Positions 1 through 13,911 of a stretch of DNA of 64,000 nucleotides are shown here, piece by piece. Source of the stretch: Cyanophora paradoxa (Eukaryota > Glaucocystophyceae > Cyanophorales > Cyanophoraceae); the NCBI GenBank assembly GCA_004431415.1, contig QPMI01000164.1:1-64000 (forward strand), read 5' to 3'. A program made the position numbers and the translations under genes. The stretch's first letter is position 1; every line of letters begins with the position of its first letter. The notes below the pieces were generated by a model, which did no database searches, was not told where the DNA came from, and saw only the letters and a program-made list of their open reading frames with translations.

Positions 1-3000
1 CAGTTTCGCGGCGAGCTAGCCGAGCTAGCAGTGCGCCCGGCCGGCGACTTATTGCCCAGCGTTCGAGTCCCGGGAAGGGCAGTTGGGGGGAGCGGGGGGG
101 CCTGGGCGGGCCTTGAGCTGCCTTGCGCTGTCGAGGGCGGAAGAGGGGGCCGGGGCGCAGCGACCGCCGAGGCCAACTTTCGCGCGGCGAGGTTCTGGCG
201 GGAGACCAAAAATGTTTTTCATCTCGGCTGATCTAAAATGCACTTCCTACCTGCCCGGTCTCGCGCCAGTCACTCGCTGTGCTCCGCTTTAATTTCGGCT
301 GGACTTGTATGGCATCTGTTCGGTGCGGCCCGATTAAACTAGGGGGAGCGATTGGCGAGAGACCGAAGCGCTTAGCACGAGCTAGTACGCATCTAAATGC
401 ATATCTGTGCTCAGTCTCTCGCGGACGCGGTACAAAATTTTCCTAGATGTATGGTCATAGAAAGGCGAGGAAAAGGCCAGTTTCGCGGCGAGCTAGCCGA
501 GCTAGCAGCGCGCCCGGCCGGCGACTTATTGCCCAGCGTTCGAGTCCCGGGAAGGGCAGTTGGGGGAGCGGGGGGCCTGGGCGGGCCTTGAGCTGCCTTG
601 CGCTGTCGAGGGCGGAAGAGGGGGCCGGGCGCAGCGACCTCCGAGGCCAACTTTCGCGCAGCGAGGTCTGCGGGAGACCAAAAATGTTTTTCATCTCGGC
701 TGATCTAAAATGCACTTCCTACCTGCCCGGTCTCGCGCCAGTCACTCGCTGTGCTCCGCTTTAATTTCGGCTGGATTGTATGGCATCTGTTCGGTGCGGC
801 CCGATTAAACTAGGGGGAGCGATTGGCGAGAGACCGAAGCGCTTAGCACGAGCTAGTACGCATCTAAATGCATATTGGTGCTCAGTCTCTCGCGGACGCG
901 GTACAAAATTTTCCTAGATGTATGGTCATAAAAGGCGACGAGGAAAAGGCCAGTTTCGCGGCGAGCTAGCCGAGCTAGCAGCGCGCCCGGCCGGCGACTT
1001 ATTGCCCCAGCGTTCGAGTCCCGGGAAGGGCAGTTGGGGGGAGCGGGGGGGCCTGGGCGGGCCTTGAGCTGCCTTGCGCGTCGAGGGCGGAAGAGGGGGC
1101 CGGGGCGCAGCGACCCGAGGCCAACTTTCGCGCTGCGAGGTTCTGGCGGAGACCAAAAATGTTTTTCATCTCGGCTGATCTAAAATGCACTTCCTACCTG
1201 CCCGGTCTCGCGCCAGTCACTCGCTGTGCTCCGCTTTAATTTCGGCTGGACTTGTATGGCATCTGTTCGGTGCGGCCGATTAAACTAGGGGGAGCGATTG
1301 GCGAGAGACCGAAGCGCTTAGCACGAGCTAGTACGCATCTAAATGCATATCTGGTGCTCAGTCTCTCGCGGACGCGGTACAAGATTTTCCTAGATGTGGT
1401 CATAGAAACGGGACGAGGAAAAGGCCAGTTTCGCGGCGAGCTAGCCGAGCTAGCAGCGCGCCCGGCCGGCGTCTTATTGCTCCAGCGTTCGAGTCCCGGG
1501 AAGGGCAGTTGGGGGGAGCGGGGGGCCTGGGCGGGCCTTGAGCTGCCTTGCGCCGTCGAGGGCTGAAGAGGGGGCCGGGGCGCGCGACCTCCGAGGCCAA
1601 CTTTCGCGCTGCGAGGTACTGGCGCGAGACCAAAAATGTTTTTCGTCTCTGCTCATCTAAAATGCACTTCCTACGTGCCCGGTCTCGCGCCAGTCACTCG
1701 CTGTGCTCCGCTTTAATTTCGGCTGGATTGGTAATGGCATCTGTTCGGTCCGGCTCGATTAAACTAGGGGAGCGATTGGCGAGAGACCGAAGCACTAAAC
1801 ACGAGCTAGTACGTCTCTAAATGCATATTTGATGCTCAGTCTCTCGCGGACGCGGTACAAGATTTTCCTAGATGTATGGTCATACAAACGGGACGAGGAA
1901 AAGGCCAGTTTCGCGGCGAGCTAGCCGAGCTAGCAGCGCGCCGGCCGGCGTCTTATTGCTCCAGCGTTCGAGTCCCGGGAAGGGCAGTTGGGGGAGCGGG
2001 GGGGCCTGGGCGGCCTTGAGCGCCTTGCGCCGTCGAGGGCTGAGAGGGGCCGGGCGCAGCGACCTCCGAGGCCAACTTTCGCGCTGCGAGGTACTGGCGC
2101 GAGACCAAAAATGGTTTTCGTCTCTGCTCATCTAAAATGCACTTCCTACGTGCCCGGTCTCGCGCCAGTCACTCGCTGTGCTCCGCTTTAATTTCGGCTG
2201 GATTGGTATGGCATCTGTTCGGTCCGGCTCGATTAAACTAGGGGGAGCGATTGGCGAGAGACCGAAGCACTAAACACGAGCTAGTACGTCTCTAAATGCA
2301 TATTTGATGCTCAGTCTCTCGCGGACGCGGTACAAGATTTTCCTAGATGTATGGTCATACAAACGGGACGAGGAAAAGGCCAGTTTCGCGGCGAGCTAGC
2401 CGAGCTAGCAGCGCGCCCGGCCGGCGTCTTATTGCTCCAGCGTTCGAGTCCCGGGAAGGGCAGTTGGGGGGAGCGGGGGGCCTGGGCGGGCCTTGAGCTG
2501 CTTGCGCCGTCGAGGGCTGAAGAGGGGGCCGGGGCGCAGCGACCTCCGAGGCCAACTTTCGCGCTGCGAGGTACTGGCGCGAGACCAAAAATGTTTTTCG
2601 TCTCTGCTCATCTAAAATGCACTTCCTACGTGCCCGGTCTCGCGCCAGTCACTCGCTGTGCTCCGCTTTAATTTCGGCTGGATTGGTATGGCATCTGTTC
2701 GGTCCGGCTCGATAAACTAGGGGGAGCGATTGGCGAGAGACCGAAGCACTAAACACGAGCTAGTACGTCTCTAAATGCATATTTGATGCTCAGTCTCTCG
2801 CGGACGCGGTACAAGATTTTCCTAGATGTATGGTCATACAAACGGGACGAGGAAAAGGCCAGTTTCGCGGCGAGCTAGCCGAGCTAGCAGCGCGCCCGGC
2901 CGGCGTCTTATTGCTCCAGCGTTCGAGTCCGGGAAGGCAGTTGGGGGAGCGGGGGGGCCTGGGCGGGCCTTGAGCTGCCTTGCGCCGTCGAGGGCTGAAG

Positions 3001-6000
3001 AGGGGGCCGGGCGCAGCGACCTCCGAGGCCAACTTTCGCGCTGCGAGGTACTGGCGCGAGACCAAAAATGTTTTTCGTCTCTGCTCATCTAAAATGCACT
3101 TCCTACGTGCCCGGTCTCGCGCCAGTCACTCGCTGTGCTCCGCTTTAATTTCGGCTGGATTGGTATGGCATCTGTTCGGTCCGGCTCGATTAAACTAGGG
3201 GGAGCGATTGGCGAGAGACCGAAGCACTAAACACGAGCTAGTACGTCTCTAAATGCATATTTGATGCTCAGTCTCTCGCGGACGCGGTACAAGATTTCCT
3301 AGATGTATGGTCATACAAACGGACGAGGAAAAGGCCAGTTTCGCGGCGAGCTAGCCGAGCTAGCAGCGCGCCCGGCCGGCGTCTTATTGCTCCAGCGTTC
3401 GAGTCCCGGGAAGGGCAGTTGGGGGGAGCGGGGGGCCTGGGCGGGCCTTGAGCTGCCTTGCGCCGTCGAGGGCTGAGAGGGGGCCGGGGCGCAGCGACCT
3501 CCGAGGCCAACTTTCGCGCTGCGAGGTACTGGCGCGAGACCAAAATGTTTTTCGTCTCTGCTCATCTAAAATGCACTTCCTACGTGCCCGGTCTCGCGCC
3601 AGTCACTCGCTGTGCTCCGCTTTAATTTCGGCTGGATTGGTATGGCATCTGTTCGGTCCGGCTCGATTAAACTAGGGGAGCGATTGGCGAGAGACCGAAG
3701 CACTAAACACGAGCTAGTACGTCTCTAAATGCATATTTGATGCTCAGTCTCTCGCGGACGCGGTACAAGATTTTCCTAGATGTATGGTCATACAAACGGG
3801 ACGAGGAAAAGGCCAGTTTCGCGGCGAGCTAGCCGAGCTAGCAGCGCGCCGGCCGGCGTCTTATTGCTCCAGCGTTCGAGTCCCGGGAAGGGCAGTTGGG
3901 GGAGCGGGGGGCCTGGGCGGCCTTGAGCTGCCTTGCGCCGTCGAGGGCTGAAGAGGGGCCGGGGCGCAGCGACCTCCGAGGCCAACTTTCGCGCTGCGAG
4001 GTACTGGCGCGAGACCAAAAATGTTTTTCGTCTCTGCTCATCTAAAATGCACTTCCTACGTGCCCGGTCTCGCGCCAGTCACTCGCTGTGCTCCGCTTTA
4101 ATTTCGGCTGGATTGGTATGGCATCTGTTCGGTCCGGCTCGATTAAACTAGGGGGAGCGATTGGCGAGAGACCGAAGCACTAAACACGAGCTAGTACGTC
4201 TCTAAATGCATATTTGATGCTCAGTCTCTCGCGGACGCGGTACAAGATTTTCCTAGATGTATGGTCATACAAACGGGACGAGGAAAAGGCCAGTTTCGCG
4301 GCGAGCTAGCCGAGCTAGCAGCGCGCCCGGCCGGCGTCTTATTGCTCCAGCGTTCGAGTCCCGGGAAGGGCAGTTGGGGGGAGCGGGGGGCCTGGGCGGG
4401 CCTTGAGCTGCCTTGCGCCGTCGAGGGCTGAAGAGGGGGCCGGGGCGCAGCGACCTCCGAGGCCAACTTTCGCGCTGCGAGGTACTGGCGCGAGACCAAA
4501 AATGTTTTTCGTCTCTGCTCATCTAAAATGCACTTCCTACGTGCCCGGTCTCGCGCCAGTCACTCGCTGTGCTCCGCTTTAATTTCGGCTGGATTGGTAT
4601 GGCATCTGTTCGGTCCGGCTCGATTAAACTAGGGGAGCGATTGGCGAGAGACCGAAGCACTAAACACGAGCTAGTACGTCTCTAAATGCATATTTGATGC
4701 TCAGTCTCTCGCGGACGCGGTACAAGATTTTCCTAGATGTATGGTCATACAAACGGGACGAGGAAAAGGCCAGTTTCGCGGCGAGCTAGCCGAGCTAGCA
4801 GCGCGCCCGGCCGGCGTCTTATTGCTCCAGCGTTCGAGTCCGGGAAGGGCAGTTGGGGGGAGCGGGGGGGCCTGGGCGGGCCTTGAGCTGCCTTGCGCCG
4901 TCGAGGGCTGAAGAGGGGGCCGGGGCGCAGCGACCTCCGAGGCCAACTTTCGCGCTGCGAGGTACTGGCGCGAGACCAAAAATGTTTTTCGTCTCTGCTC
5001 ATCTAAAATGCACTTCCTACGTGCCCGGTCTCGCGCCAGTCACTCGCTGTGCTCCGCTTTAATTTCGGCTGGATTGGTATGGCATCTGTTCGGTCCGGCT
5101 CGATTAAACTAGGGGAGCGATTGGCGAGAGACCGAAGCACTAAACACGAGCTAGTACGTCTCTAAATGCATATTTGATGCTCAGTCTCTCGCGGACGCGG
5201 TACAAGATTTTCCTAGATGTATGGTCATACAAACGGGACGAGGAAAAGGCCAGTTTCGCGGCGAGCTAGCCGAGCTAGCAGCGCGCCCGGCCGGCGTCTT
5301 ATTGCTCCAGCGTTCGAGTCCCGGGAAGGGCAGTTGGGGGGAGCGGGGGGCCTGGGCGGGCCTTGAGCTGCCTTGCGCCGTCGAGGGCTGAAGAGGGGGC
5401 CGGGGCGCAGCGACCTCCGAGGCCAACTTTCGCGCTGCGAGGTACTGGCGCGAGACCAAAAATGTTTTTCGTCTCTGCTCATCTAAAATGCACTTCCTAC
5501 GTGCCCGGTCTCGCGCCAGTCACTCGCTGTGCTCCGCTTTAATTTCGGCTGGATTGGTATGGCATCTGTTCGGTCCGGCTCGATTAAACTAGGGGGAGCG
5601 ATTGGCGAGAGACCGAAGCACTAAACACGAGCTAGTACGTCTCTAAATGCATATTTGATGCTCAGTCTCTCGCGGACGCGGTACAAGATTTTCCTAGATG
5701 TATGGTCATACAAACGGGACGAGGAAAAGGCCAGTTTCGCGGCGAGCTAGCCGAGCTAGCAGCGCGCCGGCCGGCGTCTTATTGCTCCAGCGTTCGAGTC
5801 CGGAAGGGCAGTTGGGGGGAGCGGGGGGGCCTGGGCGGGCCTTGAGCTGCCTTGCGCCGTCGAGGGCTGAAGAGGGGGCCGGGGCGCAGCGACCTCCGAG
5901 GCCAACTTTCGCGCTGCGAGGTACTGGCGCGAGACCAAAAATGTTTTTCGTCTCTGCTCATCTAAAATGCACTTCCTACGTGCCCGGTCTCGCGCCAGTC

Positions 6001-9000
6001 ACTCGCTGTGCTCCGCTTTAATTTCGGCTGGATTGGTATGGCATCTGTTCGGTCCGGCTCGATTAAACTAGGGGGAGCGATTGGCGAGAGACCGAAGCAC
6101 TAAACACGAGCTAGTACGTCTCTAAATGCATATTTGATGCTCAGTCTCTCGCGGACGCGGTACAAGATTTTCCTAGATGTATGGTCATACAAACGGGACG
6201 AGGAAAAGGCCAGTTTCGCGGCGAGCTAGCCGAGCTAGCAGCGCGCCCGGCCGGCGTCTTATTGCTCCAGCGTTCGAGTCCCGGGAAGGGCAGTTGGGGG
6301 GAGCGGGGGGGCCTGGGCGGGCCTTGAGCTGCCTTGCGCCGTCGAGGGCTGAAGAGGGGGCCGGGGCGCAGCGACCTCCGAGGCCAACTTTCGCGCTGCG
6401 AGGTACTGGCGCGAGACCAAAAATGTTTTTCGTCTCTGCTCATCTAAAATGCACTTCCTACGTGCCCGGTCTCGCGCCAGTCACTCGCTGTGCTCCGCTT
6501 TAATTTCGGCTGGATTGGTATGGCATCTGTTCGGTCCGGCTCGATTAAACTAGGGGGAGCGATTGGCGAGAGACCGAAGCACTAAACACGAGCTAGTACG
6601 TCTCTAAATGCATATTTGATGCTCAGTCTCTCGCGGACGCGGTACAAGATTTTCCTAGATGTATGGTCATACAAACGGGACGAGGAAAAGGCCAGTTTCG
6701 CGGCGAGCTAGCCGAGCTAGCAGCGCGCCCGGCCGGCGTCTTATTGCTCCAGCGTTCGAGTCCGGGAAGGGCAGTTGGGGGAGCGGGGGGGCCTGGGCGG
6801 GCCTTGAGCTGCCTTGCGCCGTCGAGGGCTGAAGAGGGGCCGGGGCGCAGCGACCTCCGAGGCCAACTTTCGCGCTGCGAGGTACTGGCGCGAGACCAAA
6901 AATGTTTTTCGTCTCTGCTCATCTAAAATGCACTTCCTACGTGCCCGGTCTCGCGCCAGTCACTCGCTGTGCTCCGCTTTAATTTCGGCTGGATTGGTAT
7001 GGCATCTGTTCGGTCCGGCTCGATTAAACTAGGGGGAGCGATTGGCGAGAGACCGAAGCACTAAACACGAGCTAGTACGTCTCTAAATGCATATTTGATG
7101 CTCAGTCTCTCGCGGACGCGGTACAAGATTTTCCTAGATGTATGGTCATACAAACGGGACGAGGAAAAGGCCAGTTTCGCGGCGAGCTAGCCGAGCTAGC
7201 AGCGCGCCCGGCCGGCGTCTTATTGCTCCAGCGTTCGAGTCCCGGGAAGGGCAGTTGGGGGAGCGGGGGGGCCTGGGCGGGCCTTGAGCTGCCTTGCGCC
7301 GTCGAGGGCTGAAGAGGGGGCCGGGGCGCAGCGACCTCCGAGGCCAACTTTCGCGCTGCGAGGTACTGGCGCGAGACCAAAAATGTTTTTCGTCTCTGCT
7401 CATCTAAAATGCACTTCCTACGTGCCCGGTCTCGCGCCAGTCACTCGCTGTGCTCCGCTTTAATTTCGGCTGGATTGGTATGGCATCTGTTCGGTCCGGC
7501 TCGATTAAACTAGGGGGAGCGATTGGCGAGAGACCGAAGCACTAAACACGAGCTAGTACGTCTCTAAATGCATATTTGATGCTCAGTCTCTCGCGGACGC
7601 GGTACAAGATTTTCCTAGATGTATGGTCATACAAACGGGACGAGGAAAAGGCCAGTTTCGCGGCGAGCTAGCCGAGCTAGCAGCGCGCCCGGCCGGCGTC
7701 TTATTGCTCCAGCGTTCGAGTCCCGGGAAGGGCAGTTGGGGGAGCGGGGGGCCTGGGCGGGCCTTGAGCTGCCTTGCGCCGTCGAGGGCTGAAGAGGGGG
7801 CCGGGGCGCAGCGACCTCCGAGGCCAACTTTCGCGCTGCGAGGTACTGGCGCGAGACCAAAAATGTTTTTCGTCTCTGCTCATCTAAAATGCACTTCCTA
7901 CGTGCCCGGTCTCGCGCCAGTCACTCGCTGTGCTCCGCTTTAATTTCGGCTGGATTGGTATGGCATCTGTTCGGTCCGGCTCGATTAAACTAGGGGGAGC
8001 GATTGGCGAGAGACCGAAGCACTAAACACGAGCTAGTACGTCTCTAAATGCATATTTGATGCTCAGTCTCTCGCGGACGCGGTACAAGATTTTCCTAGAT
8101 GTATGGTCATACAAACGGGACGAGGAAAAGGCCAGTTTCGCGGCGAGCTAGCCGAGCTAGCAGCGCGCCCGGCCGGCGTCTTATTGCTCCAGCGTTCGAG
8201 TCCCGGGAAGGGCAGTTGGGGGAGCGGGGGGCCTGGGCGGGCCTTGAGCTGCCTTGCGCCGTCGAGGGCTGAAGAGGGGCCGGGGCGCAGCGACCTCCGA
8301 GGCCAACTTTCGCGCTGCGAGGTACTGGCGCGAGACCAAAATGTTTTTCGTCTCTGCTCATCTAAAATGCACTTCCTACGTGCCCGGTCTCGCGCCAGTC
8401 ACTCGCTGTGCTCCGCTTTAATTTCGGCTGGATTGGTATGGCATCTGTTCGGTCCGGCTCGATTAAACTAGGGGGAGCGATTGGCGAGAGACCGAAGCAC
8501 TAAACACGAGCTAGTACGTCTCTAAATGCATATTTGATGCTCAGTCTCTCGCGGACGCGGTACAAGATTTTCCTAGATGTATGGTCATACAAACGGGACG
8601 AGGAAAAGGCCAGTTTCGCGGCGAGCTAGCCGAGCTAGCAGCGCGCCCGGCCGGCGTCTTATTGCTCCAGCGTTCGAGTCCCGGGAAGGGCAGTTGGGGG
8701 AGCGGGGGGCCTGGCGGGCCTTGAGCTGCCTTGCGCCGTCGAGGGCTGAAGAGGGGGCCGGGGCGCAGCGACCTCCGAGGCCAACTTTCGCGCTGCGAGG
8801 TACTGGCGCGAGACCAAAAATGTTTTTCGTCTCTGCTCATCTAAAATGCACTTCCTACGTGCCCGGTCTCGCGCCAGTCACTCGCTGTGCTCCGCTTTAA
8901 TTTCGGCTGGATTGGTATGGCATCTGTTCGGTCCGGCTCGATTAAACTAGGGGGAGCGATTGGCGAGAGACCGAAGCACTAAACACGAGCTAGTACGTCT

Positions 9001-12000
9001 CTAAATGCATATTTGATGCTCAGTCTCTCGCGGACGCGGTACAAGATTTTCCTAGATGTATGGTCATACAAACGGGACGAGGAAAAGGCCAGTTTCGCGG
9101 CGAGCTAGCCGAGCTAGCAGCGCGCCCGGCCGGCGTCTTATTGCTCCAGCGTTCGAGTCCCGGAAAGGGCAGTTGGGGGGAGCGGGGGGGCCTGGGCGGG
9201 CCTTGAGCTGCCTTGCGCCGTCGAGGGCTGAAGAGGGGGCCGGGGCGCAGCGACCTCCGAGGCCAACTTTCGCGCTGCGAGGTACTGGCGCGAGACCAAA
9301 AATGTTTTTCGTCTCTGCTCATCTAAAATGCACTTCCTACGTGCCCGGTCTCGCGCCAGTCACTCGCTGTGCTCCGCTTTAATTTCGGCTGGATTGGTAT
9401 GGCATCTGTTCGGTCCGGCTCGATTAAACTAGGGGAGCGATTGGCGAGAGACCGAAGCACTAAACACGAGCTAGTACGTCTCTAAATGCATATTTGATGC
9501 TCAGTCTCTCGCGGACGCGGTACAAGATTTTCCTAGATGTATGGTCATACAAACGGGACGAGGAAAAGGCCAGTTTCGCGGCGAGCTAGCCGAGCTAGCA
9601 GCGCGCCCGGCCGGCGTCTTATTGCTCCAGCGTTCGAGTCCCGGGAAGGGCAGTTGGGGGAGCGGGGGGCCTGGGCGGGCCTTGAGCTGCCTTGCGCCGT
9701 CGAGGGCTGAAGAGGGGGCCGGGGCGCAGCGACCTCCGAGGCCAACTTTCGCGCTGCGAGGTACTGGCGCGAGACCAAAAATGTTTTTCGTCTCTGCTCA
9801 TCTAAAATGCACTTCCTACGTGCCCGGTCTCGCGCCAGTCACTCGCTGTGCTCCGCTTTAATTTCGGCTGGATTGGTATGGCATCTGTTCGGTCCGGCTC
9901 GATTAAACTAGGGGAGCGATTGGCGAGAGACCGAAGCACTAAACACGAGCTAGTACGTCTCTAAATGCATATTTGATGCCAGTCTCTCGCGGACGCGGTA
10001 CAAGATTTTCCTAGATGTATGGTCATACAAACGGGACGAGGAAAAGGCCAGTTTCGCGGCGAGCTAGCCGAGCTAGCAGCGCGCCGGCCGGCGTCTTATT
10101 GCTCCAGCGTTCGAGTCCCGGAAGGGCAGTTGGGGGGAGCGGGGGGCCTGGGCGGGCCTTGAGCTGCCTTGCGCCGTCGAGGGCTGAAGAGGGGCCGGGG
10201 CGCAGCGACCTCCGAGGCCAACTTTCGCGCTGCGAGGTACTGGCGCGAGACCAAAAATGTTTTTCGTCTCTGCTCATCTAAAATGCACTTCCTACGTGCC
10301 CGTCTCGCGCCAGTCACTCGCTGTGCTCCGCTTTAATTTCGGCTGGATTGGTATGGCATCTGTTCGGTCCGGCTCGATTAAACTAGGGGAGCGATTGGCG
10401 AGAGACCGAAGCACTAAACACGAGCTAGTACGTCTCTAAATGCATATTTGATGCCCAGTCTCTCGCGGACGCGGTACAAGATTTTCCTAGATGTATGGTC
10501 ATACAAACGGGACGAGGAAAAGGCCAGTTTCGCGGCGAGCTAGCCGAGCTAGCAGCGCGCCCGGCCGGCGTCTTATTGCTCCAGCGTTCGAGTCCCGGGA
10601 AGGGCAGTTGGGGGGAGCGGGGGGGCCTGGGCGGGCCTTGAGCTGCCTTGCGCCGTCGAGGGCTGAAGAGGGGCCGGGCGCAGCGACCTCCGAGGCCAAC
10701 TTTCGCGCTGCGAGGTACTGGCGCGAGACCAAAAATGTTTTTCGTCTCTGCTCATCTAAAATGCACTTCCTACGTGCCCGGTCTCGCGCCAGTCACTCGC
10801 TGTGCTCCGCTTTAATTTCGGCTGGATTGGTATGGCATCTGTTCGGTCCGGCTCGATTAAACTAGGGGGAGCGATTGGCGAGAGACCGAAGCACTAAACA
10901 CGAGCTAGTACGTCTCTAAATGCATATTTGATGCCCAGTCTCTCGCGGACGCGGTACAAGATTTTCCTAGATGTATGGTCATACAAACGGGACGAGGAAA
11001 AGGCCAGTTTCGCGGCGAGCTAGCCGAGCTAGCAGCGCGCCCGGCCGGCGTCTTATTGCTCCAGCGTTCGAGTCCCGGGAAGGGCAGTTGGGGGAGCGGG
11101 GGGGCCTGGGCGGCCTTGAGCTGCCTTGCGCCGTCGAGGGCTGAAGAGGGGCCGGGCGCAGCGACCTCCGAGGCCAACTTTCGCGCTGCGAGGTACTGGC
11201 GCGAGACCAAAAATGTTTTTCGTCTCTGCTCATCTAAAATGCACTTCCTACGTGCCCGGTCTCGCGCCAGTCACTCGCTGTGCTCCGCTTTAATTTCGGC
11301 TGGATTGGTATGCATCTGTTCGGTCCGGCTCGATTAAACTAGGGGGAGCGATTGGCGAGAGACCGAAGCACTAAACACGAGCTAGTACGTCTCTAAATGC
11401 ATATTTGATGCCAGTCTCTCGCGGACGCGGTACAAGATTTTCCTAGATGTATGGTCATACAAACGGGACGAGGAAAAGGCCAGTTTCGCGGCGAGCTAGC
11501 CGAGCTAGCAGCGCGCCCGGCCGGCGTCTTATTGCTCCAGCGTTCGAGTCCCGGAAGGGCAGTTGGGGGAGCGGGGGCCTGGGCGGGCCTTGAGCTGCCT
11601 TGCGCCGTCGAGGGCTGAAGAGGGGGCCGGGGCGCAGCGACCTCCGAGGCCAACTTTCGCGCTGCGAGGTACTGGCGCGAGACCAAAAATGTTTTTCGTC
11701 TCTGCTCATCTAAAATGCACTTCCTACGTGCCCGGTCTCGCGCCAGTCACTCGCTGTGCTCCGCTTTAATTTCGGCTGGATTGGTATGGCATCTGTTCGG
11801 TCCGGCTCGATTAAACTAGGGGGAGCGATTGGCGAGAGACCGAAGCACTAAACACGAGCTAGTACGTCTCTAAATGCATATTTGATGCCCAGTCTCTCGC
11901 GGACGCGGTACAAGATTTTCCTAGATGTATGGTCATACAAACGGGACGAGGAAAAGGCCAGTTTCGCGGCGAGCTAGCCGAGCTAGCAGCGCGCCCGGCC

Positions 12001-12749
12001 GGCGTCTTATTGCTCCAGCGTTCGAGTCCCGGGAAGGGCAGTTGGGGGGAGCGGGGGGGCCTGGGCGGGCCTTGAGCTGCCTTGCGCCGTCGAGGGCTGA
12101 AGAGGGGGCCGGGGCGCAGCGACCTCCGAGGCCAACTTTCGCGCTGCGAGGTACTGGCGCGAGACCAAAAATGTTTTTCGTCTCTGCTCATCTAAAATGC
12201 ACTTCCTACGTGCCCGGTCTCGCGCCAGTCACTCGCTGTGCTCCGCTTTAATTTCGGCTGATTGGTATGGCATCTGTTCGTCCGGCTCGATTAAACTAGG
12301 GGAGCGATTGGCGAGAGACCGAAGCACTAACACGAGCTAGTACGTCTCTAAATGCATATTTGATGCCAGTCTCTCGCGGACGCGGTACAAGATTTTCCTA
12401 GATGTATGGTCATACAAACGGGACGAGGAAAAGGCCAGTTTCGCGGCGAGCTAGCCGAGCTAGCAGCGCGCCCGGCCGGCGTCTTATTGCTCCAGCGTTC
12501 GAGTCCCGGAAGGGCAGTTGGGGGGAGCGGGGGGGCCTGGGCGGGCCTTGAGCTGCCTTGCGCCGTCGAGGGCTGAAGAGGGGGCCGGGGCGCAGCGACC
12601 TCCGAGGCCAACTTTCGCGCTGCGAGGTACTGGCGCGAGACCAAAAATGTTTTTCGTCTCTGCTCATCTAAAATGCACTTCCTACGTGCCCGGTCTCGCG
12701 CCAGTCACTCGCTGTGCTCCGCTTTAATTTCGGCTGGATTGGTATGGCA
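1..12749. repeat. Satellite array, about 27 copies of a ~478-bp unit
   Basis: Head-to-tail copies are seen with the unit start CAGTTTCGCGGCGAGC recurring near 1, 478, 952, 1427, 1909, 2392 and onward to about 12,437. The window opens inside the array, so its left end is not seen. The array stops abruptly inside the last unit at TGGTATGGCA (12,749). Copies are nearly identical apart from lengths of G runs and scattered single-base indels. Units 1-3 form one sequence type and units 4 onward another; from about 9,970 a further variant (GATGCCAGT or GATGCCCAGT in place of GATGCTCAGT) appears. Open frames of 60-120 codons recur, but their frames change with G-run length, so I regard the array as non-coding. 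A subtelomeric, centromeric or rDNA-spacer role is possible but unproven. Confidence 0.98.
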
Positions 12750-13911
12750 GTTTGCTGCGGAACTATGTAGCTAACATATATGTGAGTAGCTGAGCAAGAC
12801 TTTGAGCCAGAAACGCAAATCTATTGCGCAGAAGCTTACATCTATGTGATGTCGCTGGCGTAACACTTCCTTAGCTAACGCTTGGGTGCGCGGCGCGCGG
12901 CCGGGGGTGCGCGGGGAGCACGCACTGCACTTCTAGGCACGTTCTGAGTGCATTTGGGATCAATTGCAGCTACGGGCGCGGCGCTGTTGCTCGATGACTG
13001 TCAGCCGGGTGCTCGGCGCGAGCGGCCTTCGCTGCGGGCTTCAAACGCTAGCTATAGCCTGCCTACGATGGCGCAAGGCGCACGAACTGCGCCCAGACGC
13101 CGCCACGACACACGCTGGATTTCGGGTGACGCACTGCGATCCCAGGGCCGAGCGCGCTCCCAGACCTTCTACCACGAGTTAAGATGCGAGCTCCGTCGCG
13201 CGTGGACGGCTGCCGCGAGCGGATTTCGGGCGCGGAGCGCTGGTCGGCCGGGTACGTGTCTTGACCCGGGTACATTCCTTCGGTGACTTTGCCTCAACGG
13301 CACACTGCCGAGCGGCTTCTCTAGCCAGCGCTTGAGCCGCTCCAGCGTTGAGCCGCGTCCTCTAGTATGCTTCCGCGTCTTGGCGGTGCGCAGGGCGACG
13401 CCGGCGGTCATCCGCCGCCGGACTTTGGCGAACCAGGTCCGCGGCCTGTCCCCGCCATCTGCCACGTTCGTGAAGCACTGTGTGCTGACTAAAGAGCTCT
13501 AGGCGGTGCATAGCTTCTCCGCCGAGCGCCAAGCTGCGAAGTCCGAAGCCTTGACAGGTCCGAGCACCCGTTGCTCCGGCCTAGCCGTTGCTCCCGTGCG
13601 CGCTGCGGCCCTCCAGGGAGTTACTAGCTCTCATGGCTTTGCGTAGGTGTGCTCGGCGGCTCTGTGCTCCGCCTTTCCGCAGAGTTCGCTGAAGTGACTT
13701 CCGTACCAAGTCCGGCCGCTATCTCTGGTACGAGCTCCTGCTGCCGCTCGCAGGCGCGCGCCGTGTCTACAAACATTGACTGATGATGAGCAGCAAGCCG
13801 CTGCCGCGCTCGTGGCGTTCGCGAAGGTACGCGCTCGGCCCTTGCCTCGCCTGAGCTTAGCTGAGACTTGCTTCGTTCTTGCAGCGAAAGGCAGGAGCTC
13901 GGGCGTGACAG
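12750..13911. other. Intergenic, no supported gene
   Basis: Unique sequence directly after the satellite. Open frames overlap on both strands and none shows a recognisable domain or a convincing intron pattern. I see no RNA gene. Confidence 0.5.

Noticed and set aside
31-12727. Dozens of 60-124 codon open frames in the satellite
   Set aside because: They recur on both strands and their frame depends on G-run length, which varies between copies; no domain or selection for one frame is visible.
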